From Massilia sp. H-1 (GTDB taxonomy: Bacteria > Pseudomonadota > Gammaproteobacteria > Burkholderiales > Burkholderiaceae_D): a stretch of DNA of 64,000 bases. Location: positions 310,001-374,000 of the forward strand of contig CP087969.1 in assembly GCA_024703915.1 (NCBI GenBank), read 5' to 3'. Shown here in pieces: positions 32,862 through 40,051 of the stretch. The notes beneath the pieces are model-generated. The model was not told the origin of the DNA. It saw nothing but the letters and a program-made list of their open reading frames with translations, and did not search any database. The position numbers and the translations under genes are program-made. Positions within the stretch are counted from its first letter, which is position 1; every line of letters begins with the position of its first letter.

Positions 32862-32894
32862 AAAGGCCTGAAGAGCAATCTTCAGGCCTTTTTC
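32862..32894 (+). terminator. Terminator after tRNA-Arg copy 1
   Basis: AAGGCCTGAAGA pairs with TCTTCAGGCCTT around a GCAA loop, followed by TTTTT. A strong intrinsic terminator for the tRNA transcript. Confidence 0.92.
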
Positions 32895-32915
32895 TTTGCC
32901 GAACGGCACGCTATA

Positions 32916-33901
32916 ATGGATTTCCTCCAGTCAAATACAGCGCCTGCCGTGCAACAACATTACCCTTCCCCCTCATCAATGCGCATTGGCGACTGGATGC
33001 TCGATCCGGACACCGGCCTCATGTCGCGCGGCGGGACCCTGGTGCGGCTCGAAGCGCACACCCTGCGCCTGCTGCTGTGCCTGGCGCGCCAGCCGGGCAG
33101 CGTGGTCAGCGTGCCCGCCCTGCTTGAAGATGTCTGGCCGGACAGCGACGTGTCGCCGGACGCCGTGCATGAAGCGATTGGCGACCTGCGCATCCATCTG
33201 GGCGACGACCCGGTCCGCCCCAGCCACATCGTGACCGTGCGGCGCAAGGGTTACAAGCTGATCGCCCGGGTCGGCGATGCGAACTCGCCTGCTTAGGCGA
33301 AGCGGCAACGCAAGCGGCCCAAGCAGCGCCCAAAGCCTAGCCTGGCGCCGGATGGTCGCGCGCTGGTGGCCGCTTGGCCTGCTGGCGTTGATCGTGGCGG
33401 CCGGACTGGCCGCCCTGCTGCTGCGCCCGCCGCCTGAAGCAATCCCGCACACGGTTGGCGTCATGCCTTTCATCGACCTGACCGACGCCGTCCAGCGCGA
33501 CCCATTTGCCGGGACCGTGACCGAAGCCGTGATCGCGCGGCTGGGCAAAGTACCGGGCCTGGGCGTATCGCCGCCTACCGCCTCAATGATGTATCGCGGC
33601 AAACCGGTCGCCTTCGGCGAATTCGCCACCGCCCTGCAAGTGGCCTACGTGGTCGACGGCAGCATGCGCAAGGCGCGCGGCACCGTCACTGTTGCCGCGC
33701 GGCTGACGCGGGCCGGCTGACGGCACGGTCGTCTGGAGCCGCAGCGTCGAGCGTCCGTGGGAAGACCGGGTTGCGATCCTCGACGAATTCGCCGCCGAAA
33801 TCGGCACCGTCATCACCCATCCCGCCCCCTGCCCAATAAGCCCCAGCAACTACTTCCACAATCGGGGTCAGACCTCAATTCTGCAATTCTTGCAGAATTG
33901 A
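32916..33901 (+). CDS. CadC/ToxR-like membrane transcriptional regulator
   Basis: About 325 residues. The N-terminal winged helix of the OmpR type spans about 22-125 (MRIGDWMLDPDTGLMSRGG, LVSVPALLEDVWPDS-like, HIVTVRRKGYKLIARV). One membrane helix follows (WWPLGLLALIVAAGLAALLL) and a periplasmic domain (GVMPFIDLTDAVQRDPFAG, ALQVAYVVDGSMRKARGT, GTVVWSRSVERPWEDR) like those that sense or bind small ligands. A TATAAT at 32912-32917 overlaps the first ATG, so translation may begin at GTG 32948 or ATG 32979. Breaks at 33293 and 33717. The stop lies inside a palindromic repeat, so the last 15-20 residues come from the repeat. Confidence 0.7.
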
Positions 33902-33922
33902 GGTCTGACCCCGATTGTGAAA
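33854..33922. repeat. Long palindromic repeat (GGGGTCAGACC type), copy 1
   Basis: A near-perfect inverted repeat of about 33-bp arms: TTCCACAATCGGGGTCAGAC and its continuation CTCAATTCTGCAA are mirrored by TTGCAGAATTGAGGTCTGAC and CCCGATTGTGAAA, with only a few loop bases. A related copy lies at 51430-51500. The form and dispersion are those of REP-like mobile palindromes. Confidence 0.88.
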
Positions 33923-33941
33923 TGTTTCCGGAGAGGGTGGG

Positions 33942-34784
33942 TTATTTCTGCAGGCGGGCCAGCAAGGCCTGGCCTACCTGCAGGGCCGAGGCGGGGTTCT
34001 GGCCGGTGATCAGCTCGCGGTCAGTGACCACGTGCGCGGTCCACGGGGCGCTGTTGCTGCTGTAGGCGCCGCCCGCCAGTTCCAGCCCCGTCTGCGGCAG
34101 CAATTTCATCGTGCCGCCGCCGAGCGCGCTCTTGGCTTGTGCTTCTTCCTGGTTGCTGATCACCGTCATCTTGTAGTAGGCGTAAATCCAGCCGCGCTGG
34201 CCCGGCTTCTTGCCTTGCTCCATGCGGCCGACCGCGGCCACCGGCTCGGGCAAGGCCGACAGCAAAGCCGCCGGACCATGGCACACCAGCGCCGTGGTCT
34301 TGCCGCGTGCGTGGAAACTGGTCAGCAAACGCCCCAGCTCGGCACTGCGGATCAGATCCTGCATCGGCGCATGGCCGCCCGGGATATAGACGGCGTCGTA
34401 GTGCTCGTAGCCGATCTGCTCCACGCGCGCCAGACTCAGCACGGGTGACGCGGTCCGCGAGGTGATGTTCAGCTTGTCGGCCAGGGCCTGGTACTGCTGC
34501 ATCAGCGCAGCGTCGCCATTGAAATACATGGGATCGAGCGAGTTCTTGTCCACGGCCGACGCGTCCCTTCGGCGTGGCGAAAGTAACCTGGTGGCTAGAA
34601 CGTCGAGCAGCAGCTTGAGCGGCTGGGTCAGTTCATTCAGATAGAAGCCGGTCGGATAGACCTTGCCATCCTTGAGGTCGAGATGGTCGGCATCGGACAG
34701 CACGATCAGGACATTGCTTAAGCCTGGGCAGCATAGCATGGCGGCGAAGGCGATGGCGACGGCTGCAGTGCGCAAATGGTGCAT
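33942..34784 (-). CDS. Exported DJ-1/PfpI-family protein
   Basis: About 280 residues. A signal peptide (LRTAAVAIAFAAMLCC) precedes the class I amidotransferase-like fold: NVLIVLSDADHLDLKDG, PTGFYLNELTQPLKLLLD, the loop YIPGGHAPMQDL, and the nucleophile elbow TTALVCHGPAALLSAL with the conserved cysteine and histidine. Family members include glyoxalase III/deglycase-like enzymes and proteases; a periplasmic form is less usual. Breaks at 34576 and 34718 (site error at the signal cleavage area). It is divergent from a LysR gene that is its probable regulator, with 99 bases between them. Confidence 0.8.
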   Translation of the reverse strand: MHHLRTAAVAIAFAAMLCCPGLSNVLIVLSDADHLDLKDGKVYPTGFYLNELTQPLKLLLDVLATRLLSPRRRDASAVDKNSLDPMYFNGDAALMQQYQALADKLNITSRTASPVLSLARVEQIGYEHYDAVYIPGGHAPMQDLIRSAELGRLLTSFHARGKTTALVCHGPAALLSALPEPVAAVGRMEQGKKPGQRGWIYAYYKMTVISNQEEAQAKSALGGGTMKLLPQTGLELAGGAYSSNSAPWTAHVVTDRELITGQNPASALQVGQALLARLQK

Positions 34785-34883
34785 GGTGTTTCCTTTCAGT
34801 GTGTGGAGTACGGCAACTATATTCCAAGCAAAAAAGGAGATAAACTATCTGTCAATCCATTCATTTATTCTTTAAAGGCAAAA

Positions 34884-35782
34884 ATGGCGCGCCGTTATGC
34901 CCACCTGGGCGATGTCGAGATTTTCCTGTCGGTGATTGAACACGGTTCGCTGACCTCGGCCGCGGTCGCGCTGGCCACCACCGCGTCCGTGGTCAGCCGC
35001 GCCATTGCCCGCCTCGAACGCCGCCTCGGCAGCCAGCTCTTGCGCCGGACCACGCGCAGCCTGTCCATCACGGACGCGGGACGCGTGTATGTGGACCAGG
35101 CGCGCGCCGCATTCGGCCTGATCGACGAAGCCGAACGCGCGATCATGCGGCGACACCGGCGAAGTGACGGGCCGCGTGCGCCTCTCGGTGCCGACCACCT
35201 ACGCGCACTACCGGCTGCCGCGCCAGCTGCGCGCCTTCGCGCAAGCCTATCCCCGCGTGCAGGTCGAACTGAACATCGCCAACCGCAATGTCGACTTGAT
35301 CGCCGAGGGCTATGACCTGGCGGTGCGCCTGGGCGAGCTGCCCGACAGCGGCCTGGTGGCGCGCAAGCTCGATGACGCGCCAATGTGCCTGGTCGCCGCG
35401 CCCGCCTACCTGCAGCGCGCTTAAGACGCCCGACGACGCAGGCCGATCTGGCGCAGCACGACTGCATCAGTTTCGTGATGCCCAGCACGGGACGGATCGC
35501 GCCGTGGCAACTGCTGGACGGACAGGACAAGATCGACTGGACAGCCTGCCGCCGCGCATTGAAGTAACGGGCGACGTGCTCGGCGTGGTGTCGCTGGCCG
35601 CGCACGGCCTGGGCATTTGCCAGACCTACGCTTTCATCGCCCATGAATACATCGGCGCGGCGAGCTGGTCGCGCTGCTGCCCGCGCTGCAAGGTCGCAGC
35701 CGCGCGTTCTCAGTGATTTACGCGCCGCACCGGCGCCTGTCGGCCGCGTCGCGCGCTGATCGATGTGCTGTGCGGCGAATGA
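34884..35782 (+). CDS. LysR-family regulator, divergent from DJ-1/PfpI gene
   Basis: About 298 residues. Winged helix-turn-helix at 7-66 (LGDVEIFLSVIEHGSLTSAA, TTASVVSRAIARLERRLGSQ, LRRTTRSLSITDAG), then an effector domain (VRLSVPTTYAHYRLPRQLRA, NRNVDLIAEGYDLAVRLGEL). C-terminal GVVSLAAHGLGICQTYA fits the AaeR/DmlR-like subgroup. The shared intergenic region with the PfpI gene (34785-34883) makes that gene the obvious target. Breaks near 35152, 35420, 35545 and 35668. Confidence 0.82.
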
Positions 35783-35814
35783 GCGCCGCGCGCGTCAAAT
35801 ACTTTTCCGGGCAC

Positions 35815-35843
35815 TTTGCAGTTCGCGGAACTGCTGCTATAAT
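35815..35843 (+). promoter_or_regulatory. Sigma-70 promoter of tRNA-Arg copy 2
   Basis: TTTGCA (35815-35820), a 17-base spacer, and a perfect TATAAT (35838-35843), 10 bases before the tRNA. Confidence 0.8.
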
Positions 35844-35853
35844 CTTGTCTTTC

Positions 35854-35930
35854 GCGGCTGTAGCTCAGCTGGATAGAGTACTTGGCTACGAACCAAGGGG
35901 TCGTGGGTTCAATTCCTGCCAGCCGCACCA
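35854..35930 (+). tRNA. tRNA-Arg (anticodon ACG), copy 2
   Basis: Base-for-base identical to the copy at 32771-32847, with encoded CCA and anticodon ACG. Confidence 0.97.
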
Positions 35931-35944
35931 AAATTCGTAAGACG

Positions 35945-35977
35945 AAAGGCCTGAAGAGCAATCTTCAGGCCTTTTTC
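35945..35977 (+). terminator. Terminator after tRNA-Arg copy 2
   Basis: The same AAGGCCTGAAGA / TCTTCAGGCCTT hairpin with GCAA loop and T tract as after copy 1. Confidence 0.92.
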
Positions 35978-36005
35978 GTTGCTGTCGCCGCTTGCGGCGG
36001 CGCGC

Positions 36006-36398
36006 TCAGGTACGCGCTTTCTTGACCACGGCGCGGTTGCCGAGAATTTCTTCGATCTGCTCAAAGCGCACCGGCTTGACCATGTGATGGTCGAACCCGG
36101 CCTCGAACGCCAGCTGGCGGTCCTTCTCCTGCCCCCACCCCGTCACCGCGATCAGCATCGTCATCGGCCCGCACGACAGGCGCCGGATCCCGCGCGCCAG
36201 GTCATAGCCCGACATTTGCGGCAGCCCGATATCGAGGAAGGCGTAGTCGGGACAGAAGCGCGCCGCGGCCGTGAGCGCATCGGGCCCGTTGTGCGTGATC
36301 ACCACGCTGTGGCCCATGGCCGAGAGCAGCGCGCCGATGCTGTTGACGAAATCGACGTTGTCGTCGGCCAGCAAAATACGGTAGGTTTCAGCCGTCAT
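36006..36398 (-). CDS. Single-domain response regulator (or fused receiver)
   Basis: 130 residues, unbroken. A CheY-like receiver: YRILLADDNVDFVNSIGALL with the acidic pocket, YAFLDIGLPQMSGYDLA with the phospho-acceptor Asp, and MVKPVRFEQIEEIL with the conserved lysine. The histidine kinase upstream ends with GCTTTAGCC; if that is a GCTGGCC site error, the kinase frame runs straight into this receiver and the two are one hybrid kinase. As written, an ATG 25 bases after the kinase stop serves as the start. Confidence 0.8.
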   Translation of the reverse strand: MTAETYRILLADDNVDFVNSIGALLSAMGHSVVITHNGPDALTAAARFCPDYAFLDIGLPQMSGYDLARGIRRLSCGPMTMLIAVTGWGQEKDRQLAFEAGFDHHMVKPVRFEQIEEILGNRAVVKKART

Positions 36399-36422
36399 GA
36401 ACGCGGCCGGAATGGTCTTGGC

Positions 36423-37907
36423 TAAAGCAGTTCCGGTTCGACCACGATCGGCAGGCGCACCACGAATTCGCTGCCGCGCCCGATGCCGCCGCTGTGCGCT
36501 TCGATGGTCCCGCCATGCAGTTCGACCAGGCGCCGCGCCAGCGACAGGCCCACGCCCAGGCTTAAGCATTGGTGCGCTCGAGCGTGGAATCGACCTGCAC
36601 GAACATCTCGAACACGTGGTCGAGCATCTCGGGCGCGATGCCGATGCCGTTGTCGGCCACGTTGACGATCAGGCTGCGCTCCTCGACCCGCGCGGCCAGG
36701 CGCACGCGTCCGCCCCGGTTGGTGTACTTGGCCGCGTTATTGAGCAGGTTCGAGAGGATCTGCGCCAGGCGCGTCGCGTCCCCGTGCAGGAACACGGGCC
36801 GGTCGGGCAGCTCGATCGCCAGTTCGTGTCCGTGCAGCTCGATATACGGGCGCACCACTTCGAGCGCGTCGTTGACCACCGCCTTCCAGTTCGACCCGCC
36901 CCATCTTGATGGCGAACTTGCCTGTATTGATACGCGAGACGTCGAGCAGGTCGTCCACCAGGCGCACCATCTGGCGCAGCTGGCGTTCCATGATGTCGGT
37001 GGCGCGCTGGGTGGCCTGGGCGTCGCCGCTGCGGATGCGCAGGATGTCGAGCCCGGTACGGATCGGGGCCAGCGGGTTGCGCAGCTCGTGCGCCAGCGTG
37101 GCCAGAAATTCATCCTTGCGGCGGTCGGCCACCAGCAGCGCTTCTTCGGCCCGGTGCCGCACCTGCATCTCGTGTTCGAGCGTCAGGTTCGCTTCCTGCA
37201 GCGCGTGCGAACGGCGCCCGATCTCGGCCAGCATGTCATTGAAGGCCGCCACCAGTACCCCGATCTCGCCATGATTGGGCGGCACCCGCAAGCTGGAAGT
37301 CGCGCTGCTGCATCACGGCGCGCGCCACCGTGGCCACCGCGCCCAGCGGTTCGGTGATGCTCTTTTGCAGGCGCGAGGCGACCAGCGCCGCGATCACCAG
37401 CGACCCCAGCAGCACCCCGCCCAGAATGCTTAGGCTGTAATTGACCAGGCGCCCGATCAAGTCGAAGCGGGCGCGCAGGTAGACCGTGCCCAGCACTTCG
37501 CCGTTGTCGACGATCGGGTGAAACACCGCCAGTTCGCCCTTGTCGATGGTGTAGCCGGGCGCGCCCGGACGGACCGGATACGCGGCCTCGCTCGCCCCCT
37601 GGGTGTAGGACGCGAAGCGCGCGCCGCTGGCGCTGTAGATGGCGCTTAGCCAGGATTTGCGGCCGCACGCGCAGCACGGCCAGGTTCTGCTGCGCCGTCC
37701 TGGCATCGTTGAAGGCGAGCGCCAAGCGCGGTCACGCTGGCGATGATGTCGGCCTGGGTCATCAGGTCGTCGACCCAGTAGCGCTGGAAAGTGCGCAGGT
37801 CGTACAGCAGCATCGCGATCGAGGCCGACAGCAGCGCCACGAAGGTGGTCGCGAGCGCCATCAGTATCAGTTTGCTGCGCACGGTGCCGAGCGTCGCGCT
37901 GCATCAT
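36423..37907 (-). CDS. HAMP sensor histidine kinase partnered with YfiR-like protein
   Basis: About 490 residues. TM1 ([22 protein letters not shown]), a periplasmic segment of about 120 residues, TM2 ([20 protein letters not shown]), HAMP ([21 protein letters not shown]), a coiled coil, HisKA with [15 protein letters not shown] (phospho-histidine) and HATPase with [24 protein letters not shown] and [18 protein letters not shown]. At 36560-36567 the invariant glycine of GLGVG is hit by a site error. ATG at 37907 overlaps the YfiR-like gene stop (ATGA), followed by a GCGCGC contraction near 37895. Other breaks: 36897, 37287, 37645 and 37725. Confidence 0.85.
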
Positions 37908-38459
37908 GGCGTGCCCTTGAGGACCTGGTTGGCCACGGTCAGCAGGCGCGAGGACAGCTTGACGCTGTTGCGGTCGGCCGCCTCGAGCGAGACGTCGAAG
38001 CGCACGCGCTCGTCGACGATCTTGAAGTTGATGACGCTGCCCATCTGCAGGCCGTTCTCCGCTTCGCTCACCAGCAGCATCGGGGTCGGCTGGGCGGCCT
38101 TGAGCAAGCTCTTGACCCTGGCGCTGTCGCTGCCGCCGACGAACAGCAGGTGCACGCTTCTACCGGGACCTCCCCTTCATGGAAGACCTTGACCGTGATC
38201 GGCCGCGCCAGGATGCTGCGCCCGCTGACGATGCGCGTCAGTTCGGCCGCCAGTTCGTCGGCGCTTAGCCACGCCGATCACGACGGGCGCCGCCGCATCG
38301 TTGAAGGCGGATGCGGGAAATTCAGGTATAGCCGAGGAATTTGTACAGGAAGGCCGCCTTGACCTTGCGTTCGAGGCTGGCGCTGTTCTGGCCGGGCGGC
38401 ACCAGCGCGTCGGCCGCCCACGCGGCCGAAGCAGCCACCACGGCGAGGCGCACGCGCAC
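37904..38459 (-). CDS. YfiR-family (DUF4154) periplasmic protein
   Basis: About 185 residues. The family core is clear: LERKVKAAFLYKFLGYT, FPASAFNDAAAPVVIGVA, IVSGRSILARPITVKVF, HLLFVGGSD and RFDVSLEAADRNSVKLSSRL. A signal-like front (LAVVAASAAWAADA) precedes it. In Pseudomonas YfiR holds back a membrane diguanylate cyclase; here the next gene is a HAMP histidine kinase overlapping by 4 bases, so YfiR may control that kinase. The start is uncertain: GTG at 38459 is used, an ATG at 38573 is possible. Site errors near 38160 and 38263-38269. Confidence 0.75.
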
Positions 38460-38774
38460 ATTGCAGCGCACACGGCCACGCGCCGGCTGCCGCGCAAGCA
38501 CGGTGCTGCCAGGGATGATGCGCTGGCTCAAACGGGCGTACCCGGCAAGGTCGCGCTGCGCCCAAGTGTCCATGGGGAAAGTGGCGATTTGTGCATGCTT
38601 GCAATCGTAGAACATTTTCCGCCACGCATAAAGGCGCGCACGCCCCCTCACAGCATTGAATGTCGTTTATTTTTCGCTCAGCTCCACTGTACAACGAACT
38701 GAGCGGCAGTGTCGCACTTCAACGCCAGTTTCCGCAGGGCGACAATCACTGTTTGCCTGCTACGAGGTGCCGAA
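38460..38774. other. Intergenic stretch without a convincing gene
   Basis: It probably holds the upstream region of the YfiR-kinase operon (and its possible longer N-terminus up to 38573). 38640-38700 is AT-richer. No RNA gene or repeat is seen. Confidence 0.35.
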
Positions 38775-39005
38775 CTACAAAGTGCCGAACTCGGCCGCCG
38801 CCTTGGCTGCCCACAGCGCTTCCTTGTAGCTGTGGTACGGGGCGTCGTAGCGCTCGACGACGCCATCGGCATCGACAAAGCTGTTCCACCAGCCGTCCGT
38901 CTGGGGCATGATGGCAATATCGCCCGGGCCGCACAGCGCTTCGATGGCTTCGCCCGCCTCGAGAATCACGATCTTGACATTGCGGTGCTGGACTATGGTT
39001 GCCAT
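38775..39005 (-). CDS. Small conserved-looking hypothetical protein
   Basis: 76 residues, unbroken. The start at 39005 has a strong ribosome site (GGGAGGCGCC). The sequence is mixed beta then helix: VKIVILEAGEAIEALCGPGD, DGWWNSFVDADGVVERYDAP, and a C-terminal helix SYKEALWAAKAAAEFGTL. This resembles small DUF2188-like nucleic-acid- or stress-related proteins only faintly; no function is assigned. It is divergent from the PAS-receiver gene across 110 bases. Confidence 0.6.
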   Translation of the reverse strand: MATIVQHRNVKIVILEAGEAIEALCGPGDIAIMPQTDGWWNSFVDADGVVERYDAPYHSYKEALWAAKAAAEFGTL

Positions 39006-39115
39006 GGCGCCTCCCGTGCTTTTCGCATCTGACCGAACGCAATGGAGCGGCCAATTGGTGTACGATTCGTTCATCTTTGTGTTTCAACAATTCCTATCGA
39101 TGATACAGGCAACCC

Positions 39116-40005
39116 ATGCCCGAACCTAGTAAAAGCGCCGGGTTCGCGGCCACTTTCGACTGGCAGGCAAGCGACCTGGGCGATCGTGCGTCGTGGCCGC
39201 ATACTTTGCGCTTGTGCATCGATATTCTGCTGGACGCCCCGTGGCCGCTGCTGCTGGTCTGGGGCGAACGCAAGGTGGTGGTCTATAACGCGGCCTATGC
39301 CGCCCTGGCCGGGCCCGACCACCCGGACGCGCCCGGCGCGCGCGTGCTTGGCCGTGATGCTTACCCCCCCGCTGGCAGCCTCGCTGCTTAGCCTACCAGC
39401 GCGCCGCCATGCGCAGAAGCGCTGCAGCTGCGCCAGGTGGCGCTGGCACTGGCCCCCGGCACCGGCATCGACACCGAATGCGATCTGCACCTGACGCCGC
39501 TGCGCGACGAACACGGCGCCGTGGCAGGCGTGCTATACGCGCTCGAGCGCAGTGCAGCCGGCCGCGCAGGCGCCGCCATGCCGCCTCCGGCCTGCGCGTG
39601 CTGGTGGTCGAAGACAATCTCGATTCCCAGTACCTGGTGTGCGAAATGCTCAAGGCCTTCGGCCACGAAGCGCACGGCATCGCGCACGCCGAGGGCGCCC
39701 TCGGCCTGCTCGCGCAAGCGCGCTACGACGTGCTGTTTTCCGATGTCAGCCTGCCCGGCATCTCGGGCGTCGAGCTGGCGCGCCAGGCGCTCGGCCATGC
39801 GCCGGGCATGCACGTGATCTTCGCCTCCGGCTATGGCGAGTCGCTGCTGCGCCATGTCGAGTTCCCCTTCCAGTCGCTGCAAAAGCCGTACGAGATCGAG
39901 CAGCTGCAGGCGGCGCTGGCCGCCATCCCGGCCCGCGGCCAAGCATGCCAACGGACCGCCAAATGTGTGAGCGCCGCCGACCGGGCCGGGCTAGAATCGG
40001 CATGA
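39116..40005 (+). CDS. PAS-receiver protein (lone signalling adaptor)
   Basis: About 290 residues. The N-terminus is a PAS domain of the hybrid-kinase type (DLGDRASWPHTLRLCIDILL, WPLLLVWGERKVVVYNAAYA). A C-terminal receiver follows (about 155-275; RVLVVEDNLDSQYLVCEML, VLFSDVSLPGISGVELA, SLQKPYEIEQLQAAL). There is no kinase core between them. It sits 46 bases upstream of a large hybrid kinase and may relay a signal from it. Frame breaks near 39372, 39387 (site error) and 39590; the C-terminal 20 residues are uncertain. Confidence 0.65.
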
Positions 40006-40051
40006 CGCATGCAGCGCGCCGCGCGCGCCCCCCCGTCTTCCGGGAGGCTGC

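Larger units (their letters stand above)
32766..32894 (+). repeat. 129-bp direct repeat, copy 1 (tRNA-Arg unit)
   Basis: Identical over 129 bases to 35849-35977. It covers the tRNA-Arg(ACG) gene, a short spacer and the terminator. The sequences outside it differ, including the promoters. Confidence 0.9.
35849..35977 (+). repeat. 129-bp direct repeat, copy 2 (tRNA-Arg unit)
   Basis: Identical to 32766-32894. The two copies bracket 2954 bases with three genes. Confidence 0.9.

Noticed and set aside
32766-35977. Integrated mobile island with attL/attR at tRNA-Arg
   Set aside because: No integrase or other mobility gene lies inside, and the repeats contain the complete tRNA and terminator rather than a tRNA 3' end only. 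Kept as a duplication finding instead.
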